In this document: positions 27,804-36,802 of the stretch, in pieces | How the letters are laid out: every line of letters begins with the position of its first letter | How positions within the stretch are numbered: the stretch's first letter is position 1 | From: Haliea sp. | GTDB lineage: Bacteria; Pseudomonadota; Gammaproteobacteria; Pseudomonadales; Halieaceae | Assembly (NCBI GenBank): GCA_002692965.1 | Contig: NZNC01000004.1 | Span: forward strand, 1-64,000 | Length of the DNA stretch: 64,000 bases | Reading direction: 5' to 3' | Made by a program: the position numbers and the translations under genes | The notes under the pieces: generated by a model | Told to the model about the DNA's origin: nothing | Database searches by the model: none | What the model saw: only the letters and a program-made list of their open reading frames with translations

Positions 27804-29480
27804 TCAGTCCTCGCCGATTACCGGCTTCACCATCCACTCCCGTCCCCGCAGCATCGCCTTCCAGTACAGGGGCGGCAGCAGGCGTTCCTTGAGGTACCAG
27901 GCCAGCCGGCTGGGCTTGCGACCATCCAGCAGCCAGGCGGGGAAACTGGGCAGCAACTTGCCGCCGTAGCCGAACTCCGCCAACACGATCTTGCCCCGCT
28001 CTACGGTCAGGGGGCAAGAACCATAACCATTGTAGTGTGCCACTCCCGGCGCCAGTCCGGCATCCGCCAGCAGGTTGTTGGCGACGATGGGCGCCTGCAT
28101 GCGTGCGGCGGCCGCCGTCTTGGCGTTGGGCGCATTCATCACATCACCCAGCGCCCAGATATTGTCATAGCGGGTATGCCGCAGGGTGGTCTGGTCGACA
28201 TCCACCCAGCCGGCGGCGTCCGCCAGGGGACTGCTGCGCACAAAGTCCGGCGCGGTCTGCGGCGGCACCACATGGATCATGTCGAAGTGACGCTGCACCT
28301 CGTGGGTGTTGCCCTCGGCATCGGTGTGTTCGAACCAGGCGCTGCGGGCATCCCCGTCGATGCGCACCAGCCGATGCTGGAAGTTCAGCTGGGCGCCGTA
28401 ACGCTCGACGTACTGCATCAGTGCCGGCACGTAGTCCTTGACGCCAAACAGCACCGCACCAGCATTGTAGAATTCGACATCAATGTTCTGAAGCCGGCCC
28501 TGCCGCTGCCAGTAATCGGCGGAAAGATACATCGCCTTCTGCGGCGCCCCGGCACACTTGATCGGCATCGGTGGCTGGGTAAACAGGGCCTTCCCCCGTT
28601 CCAGGGACTGCACCAGACGCCAGGTGTAGGGGGCCAGGTCGTAGCGGTAGTTGGAGGTCACACCATTGCGGCCCAGGGTGTCCACCAGGCCAGGAATCGC
28701 TTCCCAGTCGAGCTTGAGGCCCGCGGCCACGACCAGACGCCGGTAGCGAATCACCCGACAGCCCTCCAGCACCACCGCATTGCGCTCGGGATCGAAGAAG
28801 GCCACCGCGGCCTTGACCCAGTCGACCCCGTGGGGGATCAGCGAGCCCAGGGTGCGCGCGGTAACTTCCGGCGAAAAGATACCGGCGCCGACAAAGGTCC
28901 AGCCGGGCTGGTAGTAGTGTACGTCGGCGGGATCAATGATGGCCACGGACTGGCTGCGGTCGCGGGCGAGCACGCTGGAGGCCACGGAAACACCACCGGC
29001 CCCCGCCCCCACGATCAGCACATCGTAGCTGGCGAGTACCAGGCCATCGCCGGAGGCACTTTCACCGGCGGTGACCCGGGCCACCACACCGCTCATGTCA
29101 TAGCCGGCGGCACGACCGCGACGGATGATCTCGGTCGGCGCCAGGCCCGCCCGCGCCTTGGCCAGGGCCCACAGCGTGGTGGAGCGCATGCCGCTGCGGC
29201 ACCAGGCGTGCACCCGGCCCTCGAGCCCGTCCAGCAGCTGGCCAAAAGCCTCGGCTTCCTCGTCGGAGACCCGGCCGGCCACGACCGGCAGATGGTGCAC
29301 GTCGAGCCCGGCCGCTTCCGCGGCGCGCTGCAGCTCGGCAAAACTCGGTTGGTCGCTCCCCTCGCCGTCGGGACGGTTGCAGATCAGGTGGCGCACACCG
29401 GCGTCGGCGAGAACGGGAATATCATCGGGACGGATCTGCGCCGACACACTCAGTTGATCATCCAGTTGCTTGATGTCCAT
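27804..29480 (-). CDS. sqr: DUF442 sulfurtransferase/phosphatase-like domain fused to sulfide:quinone oxidoreductase
   Basis: Residues 1-110 are a DUF442 (beta-lactamase-hydrolase-like) domain with active loop CRSGMR, Cys94. From about residue 150 a flavoprotein disulfide reductase begins with IVGAGAGGVSVAS. Cysteines in PIKCAGAPQKAMYLS and YNGYGSCPLTV match the two redox cysteines of SQOR-type SQR, and ADAAGWVDVD and WALGDV are also family-like. SQR oxidises sulfide to sulfane sulfur and passes electrons to the quinone pool at the membrane; the fused domain may accept the persulfide. The ATG has AGAGGAG six bases upstream. It lies 14 bases after the persulfide dioxygenase stop, clearly in one operon. 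Confidence 0.9.
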   Translation of the reverse strand: MDIKQLDDQLSVSAQIRPDDIPVLADAGVRHLICNRPDGEGSDQPSFAELQRAAEAAGLDVHHLPVVAGRVSDEEAEAFGQLLDGLEGRVHAWCRSGMRSTTLWALAKARAGLAPTEIIRRGRAAGYDMSGVVARVTAGESASGDGLVLASYDVLIVGAGAGGVSVASSVLARDRSQSVAIIDPADVHYYQPGWTFVGAGIFSPEVTARTLGSLIPHGVDWVKAAVAFFDPERNAVVLEGCRVIRYRRLVVAAGLKLDWEAIPGLVDTLGRNGVTSNYRYDLAPYTWRLVQSLERGKALFTQPPMPIKCAGAPQKAMYLSADYWQRQGRLQNIDVEFYNAGAVLFGVKDYVPALMQYVERYGAQLNFQHRLVRIDGDARSAWFEHTDAEGNTHEVQRHFDMIHVVPPQTAPDFVRSSPLADAAGWVDVDQTTLRHTRYDNIWALGDVMNAPNAKTAAAARMQAPIVANNLLADAGLAPGVAHYNGYGSCPLTVERGKIVLAEFGYGGKLLPSFPAWLLDGRKPSRLAWYLKERLLPPLYWKAMLRGREWMVKPVIGED

Positions 29481-29494
29481 GTTCGCTCCTCTGC

Positions 29495-30391
29495 TCACAG
29501 GGCGTTGATCGGCAGCTTCAGGTAGACCGTGCCGTTGTCATCGGCCTCCGGCAGGTGGCCCGCGCGCATATTCACCTGCAGTGACGGCAGGATCAGGCGC
29601 GGCATGCCCAGGGTGGCATCGCGGGCCTCGCGCATGCGCACGAAGTCGTCCTCGCTGATCCCGTCGTGGACATGGATGTTGTTCTCGCGCTCCGAAGCCA
29701 CCGTGGTTTCATACTCCAGCTCGCGGCCGTCCGGCTGGTAGTCGTGGCACATGAACAGGCGGGTGGCGCCCGGCAGTTCGAGCACCCGGCGAATCGAGCG
29801 ATAGAGCACACGGGCGTCGCCACCGGGAAAATCGGCACGCGCGGTGCCGCCATCCGGCATGAACAGGGTGTCGCCGACAAAGGCCGCATCGCCCATGACA
29901 TGCACCATGCAGGCCGGTGTGTGGCCCGGGGTATGCAGCGCCTGGCAGCGCATCCCGCCGACATGATATTCATCGCCATCGGCAAACAGGCGGTCGAACT
30001 GGCTGCCGTCGCGGGCGAATTCGGTGCCGGCGTTGAAGATCTTGCCGAAGGTTGCCTGCACCGTGACGATGTGCTCGCCAATCCCCAGCTTGCCGCCCAG
30101 GGCCTCCTGGATGTAGGGCGCGGCGGAGAGGTGGTCGGCGTGAACATGGGTCTCGATCAACCACTCCACCTCGAGCTTGTGCTCGCGCACATAGGCAATG
30201 ATGCGGTCGGCCCCGGTAAAGCTGATGCGTCCGGCGGCGTAGTCGATGTCCATCACCGAATCCACCACCGCGCAGGCGCGCGAACCGGGATCGCGCACCA
30301 CATAGGAAAAGGTATTGGTGTCCTCATCGAAGAAGGGCACCACCTCGGGTTTGACATCGAGATCGACGTTGATTTTCGGAGTCTGTGACAT
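29495..30391 (-). CDS. pdo: Persulfide dioxygenase, ETHE1-like metallo-beta-lactamase
   Basis: A 298-residue cytoplasmic metallo-beta-lactamase-fold enzyme with ETHVHADHLSAAPYI, HTPGHTPACMVH, FVGDTLF and MCHDYQPDG, giving the mononuclear iron ligands of the ETHE1/Blh group. Family members oxidise glutathione persulfide to sulfite and GSH. Placement next to SQR supplies its substrate. The start chosen (MSQTPKINVDLD) has AGGA upstream. The first His box and the C-terminal NMRAGHLPEADDNG motif are typical of bacterial PDOs. Confidence 0.9.
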   Translation of the reverse strand: MSQTPKINVDLDVKPEVVPFFDEDTNTFSYVVRDPGSRACAVVDSVMDIDYAAGRISFTGADRIIAYVREHKLEVEWLIETHVHADHLSAAPYIQEALGGKLGIGEHIVTVQATFGKIFNAGTEFARDGSQFDRLFADGDEYHVGGMRCQALHTPGHTPACMVHVMGDAAFVGDTLFMPDGGTARADFPGGDARVLYRSIRRVLELPGATRLFMCHDYQPDGRELEYETTVASERENNIHVHDGISEDDFVRMREARDATLGMPRLILPSLQVNMRAGHLPEADDNGTVYLKLPINAL

Positions 30392-30452
30392 GGCGATATC
30401 CTCGCGGTTGTTCAATCGGAATTTGTCCCGGTTCTGCCGGCCCTTGCGCCGC

Positions 30453-31445
30453 TCACTCGTAGGAGAGCTCGGTGGCCTTGCCGTGGAAGACCCGGTACAC
30501 ATACACGGTGTAGAAAAGGATGACCGGCAGCGTGATCACCACACCGACCAGCACAAACTGCAGTGACTTGACCGACGCCGCGGCCTCCCAGATATCCAGC
30601 CGGCCGATCACCACATCGGGGAACACGCTGTAGGCCAGACCGAGGGTGGCGAGCACGCAGATCAGCACGGTCGCCACGAACAGCAACCAGCCCCGCCCGC
30701 GACGGATCAGCTCCGGCTGTCGCAGCAGCACGGCAATCACCGCCAGGCAGATGGCCGAGGCCAGGGGAATCGGCGCCAGCAGCAAAATGTTGGGGAAGGT
30801 GAACCACTTGCCGGCAATCACCGGGCTGACCACCGGCGTTGCGATACTGACCAGCAGCAGGCACAGCGCCATCGGCCACACCGCTATGCGTGCCCAGTGA
30901 ATCGCCCGCTCCAGCAGCGCCCCCTCGGTTTTCATCATCAACCAGCCGGCACCCAGCAAGAGGTAGAGCGCCGGCAGGGTAATCGCGATCAGCGCACTGA
31001 AGGCCAGACCCAGGGGCCCGCCCTGCAAGCCGGTCACCCAGGCGCCCAGCATCCAGCCCTGTGCCGCGGCTGCCACCAGGGAGCCGACGAAGAAGGCGCG
31101 ATTCCACAACTGGCGGCGGTGGTCGCCTGCCTTGACCCGCAGGTCAAAGGCCACCCCGCGCAGGATCAGCCCCATCAACATCAGCGTCACCGGAAGATAA
31201 AGCTGCGTGAGAATGATCCCGTGGGCCTCGGGAAAGGCAATCAGCAGGACGCCGACACCGAGCACGATCCAGGTCTCGTTGGCATCCCAGAAGGGGCCGA
31301 TGGAAGCAACCATGACATCCTTCTCGGCCTCCTCTGCCAGCGGCATGAGCATGCCCACGCCGAGGTCGTAGCCATCCAGCACGACGTAGATGAGCAGGGC
31401 CAGGCCCATGATCAGCATATAGATAACCGGCAACCAGTACGCCAT
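30453..31445 (-). CDS. cioB: Cyanide-insensitive bd-type ubiquinol oxidase subunit II
   Basis: CydB-family membrane subunit of 330 residues with about eight to nine helices. Family motifs include VVLDGYDLGVGML, FWDANETWIVLGV and FPEAHGIILTQLYLP. A perfect AGGAGG site lies seven bases before the ATG, which is two bases downstream of the subunit I stop. Together with subunit I it forms a terminal oxidase that reduces oxygen with quinol. Short length and partner type place it in the CIO group. Confidence 0.93.
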   Translation of the reverse strand: MAYWLPVIYMLIMGLALLIYVVLDGYDLGVGMLMPLAEEAEKDVMVASIGPFWDANETWIVLGVGVLLIAFPEAHGIILTQLYLPVTLMLMGLILRGVAFDLRVKAGDHRRQLWNRAFFVGSLVAAAAQGWMLGAWVTGLQGGPLGLAFSALIAITLPALYLLLGAGWLMMKTEGALLERAIHWARIAVWPMALCLLLVSIATPVVSPVIAGKWFTFPNILLLAPIPLASAICLAVIAVLLRQPELIRRGRGWLLFVATVLICVLATLGLAYSVFPDVVIGRLDIWEAAASVKSLQFVLVGVVITLPVILFYTVYVYRVFHGKATELSYE

Positions 31446-31447
31446 GA

Positions 31448-32794
31448 TCAGGCCTCCTGTACAGTGGCGGGCTGCGGGGACAAGCCCAGCGATGCCGCGG
31501 GTTTCAGGGACATCTGCCGCAGTGCGCCGATATAGGCGGCCAGCAGCAGCGCGTAGAGCAGGACATAGCCGAACAGGGTCCCCGCGAGGGTGGCCGAGGC
31601 GTGATCCGCCGCCACCTCGGCGACGCTGAGGACGTCCTGGACGATCCAGGGCTGGCGACCAATCTCGGTGACGTACCAGCCCGCCAGTACCGCCACCCAG
31701 CCGGAGAAGGTCATCCAGGACAGCGCGCGCAACAGCGCCGGAGACGGCGCCCGACCACCCCGGGTCTGCCAGCTGCCCCACCAGGCCACCAGCAGCATCA
31801 GCACGCCAACCCCCAGCATGACCCGGAAGGACCAGAACACCATGGGTACCGGCGGATGCAGCCCCTCGAAGTCATTCAGGCCACGTACTTCCCCCTCCAG
31901 CTCGTGGGTCAGGATCAGGCTGGCAGCGTAGGGAATCTCCAGGGCAAAGTGATTGCGGCGCTCACTGGCATCGGGCCAGCCCACCAGGGTGAAAGGCGCT
32001 CCCGCCTGCGTCTCCCAGATCGCTTCCATCGCCGCCACCTTGGCCGGCTGGTGTTCCAGGGTATTCAGACCGTGAAAGTCACCCACCAGGACCTGCAGCG
32101 GGGCGCCCACGGCGGCCAGCAGCAGGCCGGTGCGCAGCACGCGGCGCGTACCCGGGCCGCCGACGCCGCGGCGCAAGCGCCAGGCACTGACACCGGCAAT
32201 CAGGAAGGCACAGGTGAGCAGCGAGGCCAGCAGCATGTGCACCAGTCGATAGGGGAAGGAGGGATTGAAGATGACCGCCCACCAGCTCTCCACCATCACC
32301 ACGCCGTCCTCCAGGTAATAACCGGTCGGGGTCTGCATCCAGGAGTTGAGGCTGAGAATCCAGAACGCAGACAGCGTGGTACCCACCGCCACCAGCAAGG
32401 TCGCGATCAGGTGCATCCGCGGGGAGACCCGGTTGCGACCAAACAGCATGATGCCGAGGAAGGACGCCTCCAGGAAAAAAGCGGTGAGCACTTCGTAGCC
32501 CAGCAGCGGGCCGGCGACATTGCCGGCTCGCTCCATGAAGCCGGGCCAGTTGGTGCCGAACTGGAAGCTCATGGTGATGCCCGAGACCACACCCATGGCG
32601 AAGGTCAGTGCGAACACCTTGACCCAGAAGGTGTAGGCCTGGTCCCACAAGGCCTCCCCCCCGCGCCAGGCGCGCCAGCGGAAATAGAACAGCACCCAGG
32701 CCAGGCCGATGGTGATCGCCGGAAACAGGATGTGAAAGCTGATGTTGGTGGCGAACTGTATGCGTGCAAGCAAAACCGGATCCACGGTAAACAC
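31448..32794 (-). CDS. cioA: Cyanide-insensitive bd-type ubiquinol oxidase subunit I
   Basis: CydA-family subunit of 448 residues carrying the hemes. It has the N-terminal RIQFATNISFHILFPA with the heme His, quinol-site region and the GRQPW motif (TEIGRQPWIVQDV). The Q-loop is short, as in CIO rather than E. coli CydA. The first GTG is three codons ahead of a second GTG; GAGAGG precedes both and suits the second (VDPVLL) at least as well. It is the first gene of a five-gene unit with cioB, persulfide dioxygenase, SQR and SulP, preceded by a sigma-54-type promoter. bd oxidases are known to resist sulfide inhibition, which fits. Confidence 0.93.
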   Translation of the reverse strand: MFTVDPVLLARIQFATNISFHILFPAITIGLAWVLFYFRWRAWRGGEALWDQAYTFWVKVFALTFAMGVVSGITMSFQFGTNWPGFMERAGNVAGPLLGYEVLTAFFLEASFLGIMLFGRNRVSPRMHLIATLLVAVGTTLSAFWILSLNSWMQTPTGYYLEDGVVMVESWWAVIFNPSFPYRLVHMLLASLLTCAFLIAGVSAWRLRRGVGGPGTRRVLRTGLLLAAVGAPLQVLVGDFHGLNTLEHQPAKVAAMEAIWETQAGAPFTLVGWPDASERRNHFALEIPYAASLILTHELEGEVRGLNDFEGLHPPVPMVFWSFRVMLGVGVLMLLVAWWGSWQTRGGRAPSPALLRALSWMTFSGWVAVLAGWYVTEIGRQPWIVQDVLSVAEVAADHASATLAGTLFGYVLLYALLLAAYIGALRQMSLKPAASLGLSPQPATVQEA

Positions 32795-32850
32795 ACCTCT
32801 CTGAGCGATCTGGGCCGTCGCCGGAGCAACGGCAGCGTCACATCGGTATT

Positions 32851-32866
32851 AGCACAGGGCGTGCCA
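32851..32866 (-). promoter_or_regulatory. Sigma-54 (-24/-12) promoter of the cio-pdo-sqr-sulP operon
   Basis: Read on the minus strand, TGGCACGCCCTGTGCT matches the consensus TGGCACG-N4-TTGCW at every fixed position except one T to G, with exact GG/GC spacing. It lies about 57 bases before the cioA start and faces the operon; the adjacent divergent gene encodes a GAFTGA-type activator. Confidence 0.75.
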
Positions 32867-32947
32867 CCTTGCAGCGCAGCCCGGCGATACGGGACTGACG
32901 TGGGCACAGAGCCGGCCGACCTCTTCCTCCACGCGGGATTTTTTGAC

Positions 32948-32969
32948 ATTATTGGCAATAATTTTGCCA
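32948..32969. promoter_or_regulatory. Palindromic operator candidate between fisR and cioA
   Basis: ATTATTGGCAATAAT (32948-32962) is a perfect 7+1+7 inverted repeat. It overlaps TGGCAATAATTTTGCCA (32953-32969), whose six-base arms also pair. Centre is about 100 bases upstream of the sigma-54 promoter, the usual position for an enhancer-binding-protein site, and 20-30 bases before the fisR start, allowing autoregulation. Confidence 0.5.
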
Positions 32970-32978
32970 GGAATGACA

Positions 32979-34334
32979 ATGCCGCCCCTGATCGCCAGTG
33001 ACACCGACCGCTCTGTCGCCCGCATGCTCGAGGGCCACGATTGCCCCGCCATCCTGGTGGACCCCGAGTACCGTATCCTCGCCACCAATGAGGCCTACCG
33101 GGACGCTTTCGGCGACATCCCCCCGGACCAGGACGAAGCACTCTGCTACCGGGTCTCCCACGGCTACCGCGTCCCCTGCGACCAGGCCGGGGAAAGCTGC
33201 CCCTTGGCGGCAGCCCGGGAGAGCGGCCGCAAGGAGCGCGTACTGCACGTGCACCTGACCCCCGAGGGTCGCCAGCATGTCGACGTGGAAATGCTGCCGA
33301 TCCTCGACGCCGAGGGTCGGCTGCGCTACTTCGTCGAGCTGTTGAAGCCGGTCAGCATCGCCAGCGCCGAAACCTCCGCCGACCAGATGGTGGGGCGCAG
33401 CCCGGCGTTTAACGAGATGCTCGACCTGATCAACCTGGTGGCCGGTCACGACACCTCGGTACTGCTGCTCGGGGAGTCGGGTACCGGCAAGGAGCTGGCT
33501 GCGCGCGCTATCCACGCAGCCAGCCCCCGCAGCACCCGCAACCTGGTCACGGTGGAGTGCGCCGGACTGACCGAGACCCTGTTCGAGAGCGAGCTCTTCG
33601 GTCATGTCCGCGGGGCCTTCACCGGCGCCACCCAGAACAAGCCGGGGCTACTGGAAGCGGCCCAGGGCGGCACGCTGTTCCTGGACGAGATCGGCGACGT
33701 GCCCCTGGGCATGCAGGTGAAACTGCTGCGACTGCTGGAAACCGGCACCTGGCGGGCGGTGGGCAGCACCGCCCTGCGCAGCGCCGACTTCCGCCTGGTC
33801 TGCGCCACCCACAAGGACCTGCCGGCGATGGTCGAGCAGGGCGCGTTCCGTCGCGACCTGTTCTATCGCATCAATGCCTTCCCCATTCGCCTGCCCGCCC
33901 TGCGGGAGCGTCGCGCGGATCTGCCGCTGCTGGCCCACTCCATTCTTGGCAAGCTGGCTCGCGGGCGCCGGGTCCACCTGACCGAATCCGCAGTGCGGCG
34001 ATTACAGGATGAGCCCTTCCCCGGAAACATCCGCGAGCTGCGCAACCTGCTGGAGCGCGCGCTGATCTTCGCCCACGGCAACGTCATCGACCACCACGTC
34101 ATCGCCCGCAGCCTGGCGGGCCTCGCGACCTGCTCCCTTCCACAAACGGCCTCGCCGCCCGGGCAAACGGGCAGCGACACAGACGCCGCAGCCAACGCTG
34201 ACCGCTGGACCGACCTGCGAACCCACGAACAGGAATACCTGCGCGCACTGCTGTCTCACTGCGCGGGGGACAAGGCGCGGGCGGCGGAAATCGCCGGCAT
34301 CAGTTTGCGCAGCCTCTACCGCAAGCTGGAGTGA
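32979..34334 (+). CDS. fisR: FisR-like sulfane-sulfur-responsive sigma-54 activator
   Basis: A 451-residue regulator. The N-terminal PAS-like sensor contains Cys56, Cys67 and Cys74 (EALCYRV, RVPCDQ, ESCPL), with the same 11- and 7-residue spacing I recall for the three reactive cysteines of Cupriavidus FisR. The AAA+ domain has Walker [15 protein letters not shown] for sigma-54 contact and Walker [11 protein letters not shown]. The C-terminal Fis-type helix-turn-helix is [19 protein letters not shown]. FisR activates sqr and pdo when sulfane sulfur accumulates. I chose the second ATG because AGGA is six bases upstream; the first ATG abuts it. Confidence 0.88.
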   Translation: MPPLIASDTDRSVARMLEGHDCPAILVDPEYRILATNEAYRDAFGDIPPDQDEALCYRVSHGYRVPCDQAGESCPLAAARESGRKERVLHVHLTPEGRQHVDVEMLPILDAEGRLRYFVELLKPVSIASAETSADQMVGRSPAFNEMLDLINLVAGHDTSVLLLGESGTGKELAARAIHAASPRSTRNLVTVECAGLTETLFESELFGHVRGAFTGATQNKPGLLEAAQGGTLFLDEIGDVPLGMQVKLLRLLETGTWRAVGSTALRSADFRLVCATHKDLPAMVEQGAFRRDLFYRINAFPIRLPALRERRADLPLLAHSILGKLARGRRVHLTESAVRRLQDEPFPGNIRELRNLLERALIFAHGNVIDHHVIARSLAGLATCSLPQTASPPGQTGSDTDAAANADRWTDLRTHEQEYLRALLSHCAGDKARAAEIAGISLRSLYRKLE

Positions 34335-34425
34335 ACTCGCCCAAAGGCCCTGTCGACCTGCTCCCCCGACGTTTCCCTGCTATGGTGTGTTCAGACGCAC
34401 CTGACATTTTCCCGGGAGGCAAGCA

Positions 34426-36072
<1,647 letters not shown>

Positions 36073-36085
36073 CCCGCGCGGGACT

Positions 36086-36514
36086 TCAGTCGATCGCGAC
36101 CAGCTCGATGTTGAAGGTCAGGTCCTGGCCCGCCAGCGGGTGGTTGGCATCCAGGGTGACGCTCTCGTCGCTGAGCTCGGTAACGACCACCGGTACTGCC
36201 TGGCCGTCCGCTGTCTGCATCTGCAGGCGGGTGCCCAGCTCCAGGGGAATGTCGGCGGGGATCTGGTCCCGGGGAATTGACTGGCGGGCCTCATCCATGG
36301 GCTGGCCGTAGGCCTCGTCGGCAGGCACTTCCACCTGCTTCTTCTCGCCCACGGTCATGCCCGGGAGGGCCTTGTCCAGGCCGGGGATGATCTGGCCCGA
36401 GCCGACTTCGAACTGCAGGGGGTCGCGCCCCTCGCTGCTGTCGAAGACGGAACCGTCGGCCAGGGTGCCGGTGTAGTGAATGCTGACGTTGTCGCCGGAT
36501 TTGACTGCGCTCAT
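36086..36514 (-). CDS. FKBP-type peptidyl-prolyl isomerase, SlyD-like
   Basis: A 142-residue cytoplasmic protein with FKBP half-domain VSIHYTGTLADGSVFDSS and VGSGQIIPGLDKALPGM, an inserted flap domain (about 70-120, AYGQPMDEARQSIPRDQIP) and ANHPLAGQDLTFNIEL at the end. This is the SlyD/FkpB architecture. The metal-binding His-rich tail of SlyD is absent. AGGAG lies seven bases before the ATG. It converges with the acetolactate synthase gene. Confidence 0.93.
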   Translation of the reverse strand: MSAVKSGDNVSIHYTGTLADGSVFDSSEGRDPLQFEVGSGQIIPGLDKALPGMTVGEKKQVEVPADEAYGQPMDEARQSIPRDQIPADIPLELGTRLQMQTADGQAVPVVVTELSDESVTLDANHPLAGQDLTFNIELVAID

Positions 36515-36725
36515 GTAACGCTCCTGAGGTGTGCGGGTGAATGGGAAACCACGCAATTCGGCAGCGCAGTAACTCGCGAGCCGCCCAGTGTACCGGCTCG
36601 GGCCCGGCGATGAAACCGGGAAGGGAGCCGGCATGCCGGCGTCGCGCGCTCGCACACGCCGTCGCGACCTTGTCCTCACCAGGGGCCGGCAGGCCCTTGA
36701 CAAGGAAAAATTTTCACCCACCCGG

Positions 36726-36768
36726 ACACCATATCTTGTATTCATGGCGGCACTTGGCCCAAGATATG
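36726..36768 (+). promoter_or_regulatory. Paired NrdR-box-like repeats upstream of nrdJa
   Basis: ACACCATATCTTGTAT (36726-36741) matches 13 of 16 positions of the NrdR box consensus acaCwAtATaTwGtgt as I recall it. A perfect inverted copy of its core, CATATCTTG/CAAGATATG, lies at 36730-36738 and 36760-36768, centres 30 bases apart, close to the three-helical-turn spacing of NrdR sites. The region sits 35-75 bases before the nrdJa start. The rest of the gap 36515-36802 holds no gene. Confidence 0.65.
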
Positions 36769-36802
36769 CGCAATCAAGCCACCAGCCTCAGCGACCCGCA
36801 TC

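Noticed and set aside
36697-36702. TTGACA as the nrdJa -35 element
   Set aside because: No -10 element lies 16-19 bases downstream, so I did not call a promoter from it.
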